A stretch of DNA of 64,000 nucleotides from Aestuariivita sp. (GCF_021404545.1 NZ_JAAWWD010000034.1:1-64000); one strand, 5' to 3'. Shown: positions 1-8,604, counted from the first letter of the stretch. Notes: a model not told the origin generated them from the letters alone. Made by a program: numbers and translations.

Positions 1-269
1 CCGTTTGGGTGCCCCCCCCACGTATTTAACCTGCGTTCCAAAACCCCTGCTCTTGCCCCATCCCGGAACCCGCGATAGGTCGTATTCCAGTTCCCGAACC
101 CGGGCGGCACATCGCGCCACGGCGATCCGGTGCGCGCAATCCAGAACACCGCTTCCATGAACAGGCGCGGATCACTGCCAGTGCGCCCAGGATGCGCCTT
201 GAGCCCAAGGCAATGCGGTTCCATCTTCGCCCATTGATGATCGCGGATAACAAATCTGCTCGTCTCCAT
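1..269 (-). pseudogene. IS5-family transposase, N-terminal part
   Basis: Reading from an ATG at 269 the minus strand encodes about 89 residues up to the window edge. It begins METSRFVIRDHQW and includes the motifs FMEAVFWIARTG and WRDVPPGFGNWNT, which are hallmarks of the N-terminal region of IS5/IS427-type DDE transposases. A Shine-Dalgarno-like GGGAGG sits 7-12 bases upstream of the ATG. The last dozen codons, after position ~30 and over a run of eight C at 12-19, no longer resemble the family, so the copy may be frameshifted or cut there. It may equally continue as the first ORF of a programmed-frameshift pair. The catalytic DDE region is not in the window. Confidence 0.65.
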
Positions 270-340
270 TCAGACCTCCCTTTTGGAAGGTTGAATCAGA
301 ACTCACGCTAGTTGGGAATCCTGAATCTCAACAGACCCTA
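1..340 (-). mobile_element. Partial IS5-family insertion sequence, left end
   Basis: This stretch holds the start of an IS5-type transposase gene followed outward by about 70 bases of non-coding DNA that read like an IS end. The probable terminal inverted repeat lies at about 311-340; on the minus strand it begins CTAGGGTCTGTTGAG. Just beyond it the plus strand switches into the open tail of another gene. The other end lies outside the window, so neither full length nor target duplication can be seen. IS5-group elements often insert at short TA or CTAG targets, which fits the CTAG at 338-341. The outer boundary is an estimate. Confidence 0.6.
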
Positions 341-442
341 GACCATCCCCCAGATGCCGCCAAAGCGGCATGGCAGCGGCGCAAGACCCGGCTCATCGAC
401 GGGCAGCGGACCGTCTATGATCCCAGCGATGCCGCCGCTTAG
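341..442 (+). pseudogene. C-terminal remnant of a gene interrupted by the IS
   Basis: An open frame enters from the IS junction near 341 and runs 33 codons to a TAG at 440-442. It encodes a charged tail with AAWQRRKTRLIDGQRTVYD and ends in PSDAAA. No start codon or ribosome site is present, and the frame abuts the IS terminal repeat, so I read it as the severed end of a host gene. The TAG overlaps the TAA stop (439-441) of the convergent M20 gene by two bases, which is normal packing in this genome and supports its being a real gene end. I do not recognise the family. Confidence 0.45.
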
Positions 443-1590
443 GCCAGAACCCGAAGGCCCGCAACCAGATCGGCCTCTGCCGTATCCTCGGCGAAATCGT
501 GGCTGATGCCACCGATGGAGGGCACGAAAAGCATCGCCACCGGCATCACCCGCGCCACATTGGTCGCGTCATGCAAAGCGCCGGACGGCATCAGGCGCCA
601 CGCGCCCGGGCTGACCGCTTCGGCCCCCGCCTCCAGCGCAGCGCGCAGGGTGGGATCCATCGCCACAGGCTCCAGCGCACGCAACCCGTGCAGCGCCACC
701 TCCATACCCGTCTGCGCGGCAATCTCGGCGATCGTGTCGCGCACAATCGCCTCCATCAGCGCCAGACGATCGGTATCGGCATCGCGCCACTGGACCGAGA
801 ACGACACGCGCCCCGGCACGATGGAGGAGGCGTTGGGGTGCAGCGTCACATGGCCGATGGTCCAGACAGTGCGCGGCGTGACCACATTGCGGAACCGGTC
901 GTTGAGGGCGGCATTGACCGCCGAAAGCGCCTGAAACGCGTCGCGCCGCATATGCATCGGCGTGGTGCCCGCGTGGTTCTGCTGCCCGGTCAGAGTGACC
1001 TCCAACTGCCGCGAGCCCACGATATCGGTCACCACCCCGATCCTGTCGCCCTCGGCATCCAGAACCGGGCCCTGTTCGATATGCATCTCGATATAGCCGG
1101 TGAACCGCGCCGGATCGATATGGGTCCCTGCGGCCAATGTCTGGCGTGCGTCGATCAGTTTGGTGCCATCCTTGGCCGTCATCAGATCGGCCTGATCCTG
1201 GCTGATCGCACCGCTGAAAACCGAACTGCCCGTGAGCGCGCCAAACCGCCCCTCCTCATCCTGAAAACTGACGAAGGAGACATGGGCGTGGCTCCGCGCA
1301 ATCTCCAGCGCCGCGATCACCCCCAGGGCCCCGTCGAGCCAGCCCCCCTCGGGCTGGGTATCGGTATGCGAGCCCATCAGGAGGGACGGCCCGTCACGCA
1401 GCCCGAAGAGGTTGCCCATGGGATCGCATTGCGGCATCAGCCCCGCCTCGCGGATGCGTGTGGCCAGCCATTCCCGCGCGGCGACATCCGCGTCGGAATA
1501 GGCGGGCCGGACGACGCCCTTGCCGACGCCGGACGCTCCGAATTGGCGCAGGGCATGCAGGTCGGACAGGAAGCGGTCGGGGTCGATCAT
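439..1590 (-). CDS. M20-family amidohydrolase (allantoate amidohydrolase / N-carbamoyl-L-amino-acid hydrolase type)
   Basis: The 383-residue product has the metal-ligand series of the HyuC/AllC branch of M20 peptidases: [10 protein letters not shown] (His75), WLDGALG (Asp86), FQDEEGRFG (Glu112-113), IEMHIEQGP (His170) and GISHDFAED near the C-terminus. The dimerisation 'lid' region with NHAGTTPM follows. Such enzymes remove ammonia and CO2 from allantoate or N-carbamoyl amino acids using two metal ions in the cytoplasm. At 383 residues it is slightly shorter than the usual ~410. With ureidoglycine and ureidoglycolate enzymes encoded at 21716-23031, allantoate is a plausible substrate, but sequence alone does not separate this from carbamoyl-amino-acid hydrolases. 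It lies downstream of the formate dehydrogenase gene on the same strand, across a 303-base gap. Confidence 0.85.
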   Translation of the reverse strand: MIDPDRFLSDLHALRQFGASGVGKGVVRPAYSDADVAAREWLATRIREAGLMPQCDPMGNLFGLRDGPSLLMGSHTDTQPEGGWLDGALGVIAALEIARSHAHVSFVSFQDEEGRFGALTGSSVFSGAISQDQADLMTAKDGTKLIDARQTLAAGTHIDPARFTGYIEMHIEQGPVLDAEGDRIGVVTDIVGSRQLEVTLTGQQNHAGTTPMHMRRDAFQALSAVNAALNDRFRNVVTPRTVWTIGHVTLHPNASSIVPGRVSFSVQWRDADTDRLALMEAIVRDTIAEIAAQTGMEVALHGLRALEPVAMDPTLRAALEAGAEAVSPGAWRLMPSGALHDATNVARVMPVAMLFVPSIGGISHDFAEDTAEADLVAGLRVLA

Positions 1591-1709
1591 TGCAGATGCC
1601 AGATAAATAGACGTTCGCGAAACGCTAGGCGCGTCTTACGCAGAATGAAAGCCGATAAGTCGGCGAACTGCGCGCCCGGTGTCACCAAACGTCTTTAGGA
1701 AGGTCGGGT

Positions 1710-1731
1710 GCGCCGGGCAGCGCCTGCCCGT
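1710..1731 (+). repeat. Arm 1 of a 22-bp perfect inverted repeat
   Basis: This arm is the exact reverse complement of 1832-1853. It also folds on itself: CGGGCAG, loop CGC, CTGCCCG. Self-complementary arms in inverted pairs resemble REP/BIME-type extragenic elements. Confidence 0.75.
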
Positions 1732-1831
1732 GGGATGGCGCTGCACCATCTCTTCAAGGCACTCGATGGCAACCAAACCCATCCCCCATTCAGACGACCG
1801 CGCGCCCTGACCCAAGCGCCAGCCCGCCGGA

Positions 1832-1853
1832 ACGGGCAGGCGCTGCCCGGCGC
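1832..1853 (-). repeat. Arm 2 of a 22-bp perfect inverted repeat
   Basis: This is the partner of 1710-1731, 100 bases away. It lies 41 bases downstream of the formate dehydrogenase stop on that gene's strand, so its hairpin could also act at the mRNA 3' end. Confidence 0.75.
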
Positions 1854-1893
1854 GCTTCGCGCTTGATCCCGGGCGGGGTGCGGCCCAGAGACC

Positions 1894-4659
1894 TTATTCT
1901 GCGGCCACATGCCCCTGGACGGCCTCGACCCGCACGGCGGAGAACTTGAACTCCGGGATCTTGCCATAAGGATCAAGCGCGGGATTGGTCAGAATATTCG
2001 CCGCGGCCTCCACAAAGGCGAAGGGCAAAAACACCATATCCTCGGCCACCGCACGGTCGGCCCGCGCCATCACCTCGATCGCGCCCCGCCGCGTGGTCAG
2101 CCGCAGCATGCCGCCCGGCTCCACCCCCAAACGGCGCAGCGTCTTGGGATGAAGCGAGCAATTGGCCTCCGGCTCTACCGCATCGAGAACCGTAGCGCGC
2201 CGGGTCATCGACCCGGTATGCCAATGCTCCAACTGGCGCCCGGTGGTCAGGATCATCGGATACTCGGCATCCGGCGCCTCATCCGGTGGGATCACAGAAG
2301 CGGGCGTGAACCGCGCCCGCCCATCGGTACGCGGGAAGCCGTCGCCGAAGACAATCGCCTGGCCCGGATCCTCGGGCGAGAGCGACGGATAGGTTACCGC
2401 GTTCTCACGCTCCAACCGCGCCCAGGTGATGTTATCGAGAGAGTTCATGTTGAGCTTCATCTCGGCAAACACATCCGCAGGGGAGCGGTAGTCCCAGGGC
2501 AGGCCAAGCCGCTTGGCCAGTTCCACTTCGATCCACCAATCCCCCTTCGCCTCGCCCGGCGGGGCGATGGCGGCGCGGCCCATTTGGACCTGACGGTTGG
2601 TGTTGGTCACTGTGCCGGATTTCTCGGCAAAGGCAGAGGCCGGCAGGATCACATCGGCATAATTGGCCGTCTCGGTCAGAAAGATGTCCTGGACCACCAG
2701 ATGATCCAGCTTGGCCAGTGCGGCGCGCGCATGGACCACATCCGGGTCCGACATCGCGGGATTCTCGCCCAGGATATACATGGCCTTGATGTCGCCATCA
2801 TGCACGGCATCCATGATCTCGGTCACGGTGAGGCCTTTTTGGTTGGAAAAATCACCGGTTCCCCAAACATCGGTAAAGGCCGAGCGGACCCCATCATCGG
2901 TCACTGTCTGGTAATCGGGCAGGAACATCGGCACCAGGCCCGCATCGGATGCACCCTGTACATTATTCTGCCCACGCAGGGGATGCAGCCCGGTACCCGG
3001 ACGCCCCACATGGCCGCACATCAGCGCCAGCGAGATCAGGCAGCGCGAGTTGTCGGTACCGTGGATATGCTGGCTGATCCCCATACCCCAAAAGATCATG
3101 CCCGACTTGGCAGTCGCAAAGTCCCGGGCGACCGCACGCAGCGTCTCGGGGTCGATGCCGCAGATCTCGGACATCGCCTCGGGGCTGAACCCCTCCAGAT
3201 GCGCCTTTTCGGCTTCCCAGTTTTCGGTATAGGCCTCGATATATTGCTGGTCGTAAAGCGCTTCCTCAACGATCACATGCATGATCGCGTTGAGCATCGA
3301 CACATCCGCGCCGGGACGGAATTGCAGCATATGCGTGGCAAAGCGTTTGAGCGCCTGCCCCCGTGGATCCATCACGATCAGCTTGCCGCCCCGTTTGGTG
3401 AACTGCTTGAAGTAAGTGGCCGCGACGGGGTGGTTCTCGATCGGGTTGGCACCGATCACGATCGCCACATCGGCATTCTCGATCTCGTTGAAGGTCGCGG
3501 TCACAGCGCCCGAGCCCACATTCTCGATCAGTGCCGAGACGGAGGAGGCATGACACAGCCGCGTGCAGTGATCCACGTTGTTGTGGCCAAAGCCCTGGCG
3601 GATCATCTTCTGAAACAGATACGCCTCTTCATTGGTGCATTTGGCACTGCCGAATCCGGCGACCTCACGCCCCCGGCCCTTCAGCCGACCTGCCGCGAAA
3701 TCGAGCGCTTCTTCCCAGCTTGCTTCGCGGAAATGCGTCTGCCAGTTCGCGGGATCGACATTCAGACCCTTGGCAGGCGCATCCTCGCGCCGGATCAGCG
3801 GTTTGGTCAGGCGGTGATCGTGGTGGATATAGTCGAACCCGAACCGCCCCTTGACGCAGAGCCGCCCTTCGTTGGCCGGACCGTTGATGCCATCGACATA
3901 CTTCACCCGACCTTCCTTGACCTTCAGCGAGACCTGACAGCCCACTCCGCAGAAGGGGCACACGCTTTCGACCTCGTCGTCGAAATCGGCACTGTCGCCC
4001 TGCTGCTGGTCATCGAGAACCGTGGCGGGCATCAAGGCACCGGTGGGGCAGGCCTGCACGCATTCGCCACAGGCCACGCAGGTGCTGTCACCCATCGGAT
4101 CGCCCATATCGAACACCGGATAGGCGTCATGCCCCCGTCCCGCCATGCCGATCACGTCATTGACCTGCACCTCGCGGCAGGCCCGCACGCACAAACCGCA
4201 CTGGATACAGGCATCCAGATTGACCCGCATCGCCACGTGGCTGTCGTCCAAAAGCGGGATGCGCCCCTCTTCCAGCTTGGGAAACCGGCTTTCTGAGATG
4301 CCATTGGCCTGGGCCATGTCCCACAGATGCGAGGACCTGTCATGCGCCACCGAACGCTCGGGCTGATCGGCCACCAGCATCTCGACCACCAGTTTGCGGG
4401 CATTTCTGGCGCGTGCCGAATTCGTGATGACGACCATGCCCTCGGCAGGTTCGCGGATGCACGAGGCGGCCAGCGTCCGTTCCCCTTCGATCTCGACCAT
4501 GCAGGCGCGGCAATTGCCGTCAGGCCGATATCCGGGCGCAGGCGTGTGGCACAGATGCGGGATCACCAGGCCACGGCCATGGGCCACCTCCCAGATTGTC
4601 AGCCCGGCCTCGACCTGAACCTCCTGTCCGTCCAGCATGAACCTGATCGTCTCGGACAT
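1894..4659 (-). CDS. fdhF: Formate dehydrogenase, molybdenum-containing alpha subunit
   Basis: The 921-residue protein oxidises formate to CO2. Residues 1-80 form a [2Fe-2S] ferredoxin-like domain (Cys37, Cys50, Cys53, Cys67). Two [4Fe-4S] motifs follow, CIQCGLCVRAC and CVACGECVQACPTGA. The molybdopterin domain then starts with the cluster motif CPFCGVGC, and the Mo ligand is the cysteine of HCTRLCH (not selenocysteine). A molydopterin-dinucleotide-binding C-terminal domain closes the protein. I chose the ATG at 4659 because GGGAGG lies about 6 bases upstream; an ATG nine codons earlier (4686) lacks one. The FdsB/FdsG-like NADH-side subunits that often accompany this architecture are not next to it, so the electron acceptor is unclear. 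Confidence 0.9.
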   Translation of the reverse strand: MSETIRFMLDGQEVQVEAGLTIWEVAHGRGLVIPHLCHTPAPGYRPDGNCRACMVEIEGERTLAASCIREPAEGMVVITNSARARNARKLVVEMLVADQPERSVAHDRSSHLWDMAQANGISESRFPKLEEGRIPLLDDSHVAMRVNLDACIQCGLCVRACREVQVNDVIGMAGRGHDAYPVFDMGDPMGDSTCVACGECVQACPTGALMPATVLDDQQQGDSADFDDEVESVCPFCGVGCQVSLKVKEGRVKYVDGINGPANEGRLCVKGRFGFDYIHHDHRLTKPLIRREDAPAKGLNVDPANWQTHFREASWEEALDFAAGRLKGRGREVAGFGSAKCTNEEAYLFQKMIRQGFGHNNVDHCTRLCHASSVSALIENVGSGAVTATFNEIENADVAIVIGANPIENHPVAATYFKQFTKRGGKLIVMDPRGQALKRFATHMLQFRPGADVSMLNAIMHVIVEEALYDQQYIEAYTENWEAEKAHLEGFSPEAMSEICGIDPETLRAVARDFATAKSGMIFWGMGISQHIHGTDNSRCLISLALMCGHVGRPGTGLHPLRGQNNVQGASDAGLVPMFLPDYQTVTDDGVRSAFTDVWGTGDFSNQKGLTVTEIMDAVHDGDIKAMYILGENPAMSDPDVVHARAALAKLDHLVVQDIFLTETANYADVILPASAFAEKSGTVTNTNRQVQMGRAAIAPPGEAKGDWWIEVELAKRLGLPWDYRSPADVFAEMKLNMNSLDNITWARLERENAVTYPSLSPEDPGQAIVFGDGFPRTDGRARFTPASVIPPDEAPDAEYPMILTTGRQLEHWHTGSMTRRATVLDAVEPEANCSLHPKTLRRLGVEPGGMLRLTTRRGAIEVMARADRAVAEDMVFLPFAFVEAAANILTNPALDPYGKIPEFKFSAVRVEAVQGHVAAE

Positions 4660-4879
4660 CTCGCCCTCCCATTCGCGTTGCATCACTATAGATCAACCAA
4701 GCAGCGGCGCGGGACTCCCAATCCCGACATCCCTTGCCGAATTTCCGCCACCCGCGTTTCCGATGCGAACGCCACACCCCTCATCTTGCAAAATATGCGC
4801 CACGCTGAGGGTCCTGCCCTTCCCACCCGCGCCAAGGCCCGTTAAGTCAGGCAAAACCCAAACCCAAAGGCCCCGCCCC

Positions 4880-5533
4880 ATGTCCCACATTACCTTGATC
4901 CGCCACGGCCAGGCAAATACCGGTGCCCGGGACGAGGCAAGCTATGACCGGCTCAGCCCGCTGGGCCATCAGCAGGCGGCCTGGCTGGGCGATCACCTGC
5001 GCGCCTCGAACGCGCATCATCCGCGCGTTTATTGCGGCACGCTCACCCGGCATATCGAAACCGCCGAGAGCATGGGCTATGCCGACAACATCACCCGTGA
5101 CGACCGCCTGAACGAGCTGGAGTATTTTACCCTCGCCACACTGCTCGAAGAGCAACACGGCATCCCCGCCCCGTCCGAACGCGAGAGCTTTGTCACCCAT
5201 CTGCCCAAGGTCTTTACTGCCTGGCGGGACGATCAGATTGAAAACCCACCCGAAAGCTTTGCCGCCTTCGAGACCCGGGTGATGTCGGCCCTGCACGAGA
5301 TTGCCGAGGGCGACGGCCCCGCACTGGTCGTCACATCGGGCGGGCTGATCTCGATGGCGATGCGCCAGGTCATGGGGCTGGATGTGCCTGCTATGGCGCG
5401 CGTGACCTTGGCGATCATGAATACCTCCGTCCACCGCCTGCGCCCGATCGGGGACGCGCTGTCTCCAGTTCTGTTCAATGCGGTGCCGCATCTCGATCAC
5501 CCAGACCGGCATTTCGCCCAAACCCATATCTGA
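4880..5533 (+). CDS. Histidine phosphatase family protein (phosphoglycerate-mutase-like)
   Basis: The 217-residue product starts MSHITLIRHGQANTG, which carries the RHG phosphohistidine motif (His9) of the histidine phosphatase superfamily. The conserved second His region reads VVTSGGLIS, so the usual VxHGG histidine is replaced by serine. That variant is seen in some branches, and activity on a classical substrate should not be assumed. Upstream in-frame codons reach back to 4637, but the family motif fixes the ATG at 4880. Twenty-one bases separate it from the GST gene, so the two are likely cotranscribed. The true glycolytic mutase in this window is GpmI at 55526. Confidence 0.8.
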   Translation: MSHITLIRHGQANTGARDEASYDRLSPLGHQQAAWLGDHLRASNAHHPRVYCGTLTRHIETAESMGYADNITRDDRLNELEYFTLATLLEEQHGIPAPSERESFVTHLPKVFTAWRDDQIENPPESFAAFETRVMSALHEIAEGDGPALVVTSGGLISMAMRQVMGLDVPAMARVTLAIMNTSVHRLRPIGDALSPVLFNAVPHLDHPDRHFAQTHI

Positions 5534-5554
5534 TCGCAACACAGGTCCCGGATC

Positions 5555-6172
5555 ATGCTGACGCTGCACTATGCCCCCGGCACCATCGCCGCCGCCGTCG
5601 CGATTGCCCTGAACGAGGCACAGGTGGATTACGACCGCCACAGGATCGACTTCGCCAAAAAGGAGCATCGCACAGCGGCCTATCTGGCGATTAATCCAAA
5701 GGGTCGCGTTCCAGCCCTACGAACCCGGCAAGGCGTTCTGACCGAAACGGCCGCGATCCTCGACTATATCGCTGCGATCCGGCCCGAAACGGGCCTGGTT
5801 CCCGACGATCCGTTCGAGGCCGCACAGATGCGCGGCGCCATGACGTATCTGGCCAGCACCATGCATGTGAACCACGCTCATGGCGGACGAGGCATGCGCT
5901 GGGCGGATGAGGCGCGCTCCTGGGCGGATATGAAACAAAAAGTGCCTCAGACCATGGCGGAAAGTGCGCAGTATCTCGAAGATCACGTAATGCAGGGACC
6001 CTATATCATGGGGGATCGGTTTACGCTGGCCGATCCGTACCTCTTTGTCGTGCTGACCTGGTTGCCGGGCGATGGCGTGGATATCGGCAATTTCCCGAAG
6101 CTCTCGGCGTTTGAGACAGCGATGTGGGACCGCCCCTCGGTTCGCATGACCCTGTCGGATGGGATCTTATGA
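5555..6172 (+). CDS. Glutathione S-transferase family protein
   Basis: This 205-residue protein has a thioredoxin-fold N-terminal half with the cis-proline glutathione-binding segment (NPKGRVPAL, then LTETAAILDYI at about residues 50-72). The helical C-terminal half contains the N-capping-box-like GDRFTLADPYLFV near residues 150-163. These are typical of bacterial GSTs. The substrate cannot be told. The gene sits 16 bases upstream of the saccharopine dehydrogenase gene, and its stop lies close to that gene's AAGGAGGAG ribosome site, so it is probably in the same operon. Confidence 0.85.
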   Translation: MLTLHYAPGTIAAAVAIALNEAQVDYDRHRIDFAKKEHRTAAYLAINPKGRVPALRTRQGVLTETAAILDYIAAIRPETGLVPDDPFEAAQMRGAMTYLASTMHVNHAHGGRGMRWADEARSWADMKQKVPQTMAESAQYLEDHVMQGPYIMGDRFTLADPYLFVVLTWLPGDGVDIGNFPKLSAFETAMWDRPSVRMTLSDGIL

Positions 6173-6188
6173 GCAAAGGAGGAGCCGG

Positions 6189-7250
6189 ATGACACATCTC
6201 TGGGTCCGGGCGGAACAACGCCCCAACGAAGAACGCGTCGGCCTGACACCCGCAGGCGCGCGCGCGCTGCGCGACGCGGGAATAGACGTGACAGTCGAGG
6301 AAAGTTCGGTCCGCGCCATCCCTATCGACGGCTATGCAGCGGCAGGCTGTACCATCGCCCCGCAAAACAGCTGGCCCAACGCACCGTCCGATGCGATCAT
6401 TTTCGGCCTCAAGGAGTTGCCCGACGATGGCACCCCTTTGGCCCACCGGCACATCCTGTTCGGTCACGCGTTCAAAGGACAACCCGCAGGCCAGGTGCTC
6501 CTGCGCAGGTTCCGCGACGGCGGCGGCACACTCTATGATCTGGAATATCTGGTGGATGACAGGGGTCGCCGCGTCGCCGCCTTTGGCTATTGGGCGGGCT
6601 ATGCAGGTGCTGCCGTTGCCCTGAAATGCTGGGCGGCGCAGCAAAAAGGCAGACTCTGTGGACCCGTTTCCACCTATGACAGCTCCACCCACCTGCTGGC
6701 CGACCTCCAGGCCGAGCTTTTGGCCACGGGCACCCACCGCCCCACCGCCATCGTGATAGGCGCCCTTGGCCGCGTCGGCACCGGGGCTGCCGATCTGTGC
6801 ACTGCGATGGGCGTTGCGGTGACCCGCTGGGACATGGCAGAAACCGCCAGCGGTGGCCCGTTCCCCGAGGTGCTGGAGCATGATATCTTTCTCAACTGCA
6901 TCCTGGCGCGCCCCGGAACCCCGGTCTTCGTGCCATCCAGTGCCAAGACAGGCGCCCGCCGCCTGGCCGTGATCGGCGATATCGCGTGCGATCCCGACAG
7001 CGCTTTCTCTCCCATCAAAGTCTATGACCGCACCACCAGTTGGGATGAGCCCGCTCTGCGCGTGCATGCAACCCCGCCTCTGGACGTGACCGCGATCGAC
7101 AATCTGCCATCGCTCCTGCCGGTGGAAAGCTCGCAGGACTACGCCGATCAGCTCTTGCCGACGCTATTGACACTCGGCAGTCTGGACGGCGGCATCTGGG
7201 GCCGCGCCGCCGCGACATTCAATGAACATTTGGGAAGGATAACGCCATGA
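6189..7250 (+). CDS. Saccharopine dehydrogenase, L-lysine-forming type (lysine-ketoglutarate reductase side)
   Basis: The 353-residue product resembles the alanine dehydrogenase/PNT-like saccharopine dehydrogenases (LYS1 or LKR type), which interconvert lysine plus 2-oxoglutarate and saccharopine. Visible motifs are the N-terminal RAEQRPNEERVGLTPAGA and a nucleotide-binding segment at AIVIGALGRVGTGAADLC (about residues 185-205). The start at 6189 is supported by AAGGAGGAG a few bases upstream; an in-frame ATG at 6159 lies inside the preceding gene. Its TGA overlaps the ATG of the next gene (ATGA), so the two are translationally coupled. In bacteria this pair is usually degradative (lysine to aminoadipate semialdehyde). 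Confidence 0.85.
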   Translation: MTHLWVRAEQRPNEERVGLTPAGARALRDAGIDVTVEESSVRAIPIDGYAAAGCTIAPQNSWPNAPSDAIIFGLKELPDDGTPLAHRHILFGHAFKGQPAGQVLLRRFRDGGGTLYDLEYLVDDRGRRVAAFGYWAGYAGAAVALKCWAAQQKGRLCGPVSTYDSSTHLLADLQAELLATGTHRPTAIVIGALGRVGTGAADLCTAMGVAVTRWDMAETASGGPFPEVLEHDIFLNCILARPGTPVFVPSSAKTGARRLAVIGDIACDPDSAFSPIKVYDRTTSWDEPALRVHATPPLDVTAIDNLPSLLPVESSQDYADQLLPTLLTLGSLDGGIWGRAAATFNEHLGRITP

Positions 7251-8389
7251 CCGTGCATTGGTGTGGAACCGGCCTCTCGGCCATTCCGGGGTTGCGACGA
7301 CTGATTGAAGAGGGTCACGACGTCAAGGTCTGGAACCGCACGACGGCCAAGGCCCTCGAGGCCGTCGGCGATCTGACCGACCGCATCGCCGCGTTCAATA
7401 TCGACACGCTGGAGGCCGAGCTTGCGCCGGATGATGTTGTGGTGTCCATGCTGCCCGGTGACTGGCACGTGCCCCTGGCAGAGCGCGCCATCGGCAAAGG
7501 GGCCCATTTCGTCTCCTCCTCCTACATCGCGCCAGACATGCGCGCGCTGGATGAAAGGGCCCGCACCGCAGGTGTCATGCTGATCAACGAGGTCGGCCTC
7601 GACCCTGGGATCGACCACCTGATGGCGCATGCGCTGGTGGCCAGGTATCGGGGCTCGCAGGCCTATGATCGGGCACATCAGATCAGCTTCACCTCCTATT
7701 GCGGCGGCGTGCCCAAACATCCCAACCCGTTCCGCTATAAATTCAGCTGGTCGCCTCTGGGCGTGCTCAAGGCACTGCGCTCGCCCTCGCGCTCGATCCG
7801 GGATTTTTCCGAACTGCGCGTGGACCGGCCCTGGGACGCGATCAGCAGCTACACCGCCCCGTTGCCGACCCCCGAAGCGTTCGAGGTTTACCCGAACCGC
7901 GACAGCTTGCCATTCATGCAGGACTACAATTTCGACCCAGGCTGGGCGGTGCGTGACTTCGTGCGCGGAACCTTGCGTCTGAATGGCTGGGCCGAAGCAT
8001 GGGGTCCGGTCTTCAACGAAATCGAAACGCTCGAAGGTCCAGAAGGCGAAGCCCGGCTCAAAGAGATGTCCGATCAGTTCTGGACTGAAAACGCCTATGA
8101 CGAGGGCGAACCCGATCGGGTGGTTCTTTGCGTCGACCTCAAGGCCGATCAGGACGGCGTCCCTGTCTGGCATCAAACCTATGTGATGGATGCCTGGGGG
8201 GATGCGCGCGGTACGGCAATGGCCCGGCTGGTCTCCGTTCCGGTGTCACTGGCCGTCAAATCGGCCCTGGCCCGGCAAATGCCGGCGGGCGTTCACGCCG
8301 CCCCTTCGGATCCGAAACTGGTAGAGGACTGGATGGCCGAGATAGACCGGCTGGCTCAGCATCTGGCAGTTGCCGATCGTCTCAGGTGA
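7247..8389 (+). CDS. Saccharopine dehydrogenase, glutamate-forming type
   Basis: The 380-residue product belongs to the LYS9/SDH-type saccharopine dehydrogenases, which split saccharopine into glutamate and 2-aminoadipate semialdehyde. Its N-terminus is a Rossmann-type segment (VHWCGTGLSAIPGL). Later motifs are the conserved INEVGLDPGIDHLMAH near residue 115 and FTSYCGGVPKHPNPFRYKFSWSP in two parts near residues 148-170. The gene overlaps the upstream lysine-forming partner by four bases. Having the two halves as separate coupled genes contrasts with the fused animal and plant enzyme. No aminoadipate-semialdehyde dehydrogenase lies directly beside it. Confidence 0.85.
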   Translation: MTVHWCGTGLSAIPGLRRLIEEGHDVKVWNRTTAKALEAVGDLTDRIAAFNIDTLEAELAPDDVVVSMLPGDWHVPLAERAIGKGAHFVSSSYIAPDMRALDERARTAGVMLINEVGLDPGIDHLMAHALVARYRGSQAYDRAHQISFTSYCGGVPKHPNPFRYKFSWSPLGVLKALRSPSRSIRDFSELRVDRPWDAISSYTAPLPTPEAFEVYPNRDSLPFMQDYNFDPGWAVRDFVRGTLRLNGWAEAWGPVFNEIETLEGPEGEARLKEMSDQFWTENAYDEGEPDRVVLCVDLKADQDGVPVWHQTYVMDAWGDARGTAMARLVSVPVSLAVKSALARQMPAGVHAAPSDPKLVEDWMAEIDRLAQHLAVADRLR

Positions 8390-8450
8390 GCCCAGTCGCT
8401 GAATTGGTTGGCGCCATCGAGAATGCGGATCTCGGGTTGCGTACTTAAGA

Positions 8451-8490
8451 GCGAGAAGAAACAGGGGATCCGTCTCCTGTTTCTTCTCGC
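8451..8490. terminator. 15-bp perfect hairpin, likely transcription end
   Basis: GCGAGAAGAAACAGG (8451-8465) pairs perfectly with 8476-8490 across a 10-base loop. It lies between the convergent saccharopine and DUF3775 genes, so it could end either transcript. No U-run follows on the plus strand (only CAAAAATAC). The right arm together with the following bases matches a recurring Rhodobacteraceae-like element (see findings). Confidence 0.55.
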
Positions 8491-8604
8491 CAAAAATACG
8501 ACTGCTTGACAGTCGCAAAGACATGACAATTGCCAAAAAAATCCGTACCCTCAGACACCCGCTCCAAATCCAAGTATGGCGTGCGCCGAAGGCGCTCCTT
8601 TGGA

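Larger units (their letters stand above)
1591..1893. other. Intergenic region with paired inverted repeat, no gene
   Basis: This 303-base gap separates two minus-strand genes. I see no convincing coding frame. Its main content is a 22-bp perfect inverted repeat (separate entries) and, close to the M20 start, a near-palindrome at about 1611-1625 (acgttcgcgaaacgc). Confidence 0.6.

Noticed and set aside
499-1698. 399-codon open frame on the plus strand
   Set aside because: It is antisense to the M20 amidohydrolase, with no ribosome site and shadow-like composition.
1909-4296. 795-codon open frame on the plus strand
   Set aside because: It lies opposite the formate dehydrogenase gene, is rich in His/Arg/Gly as expected for an antisense shadow of GC-rich coding DNA, and shows no family motifs.
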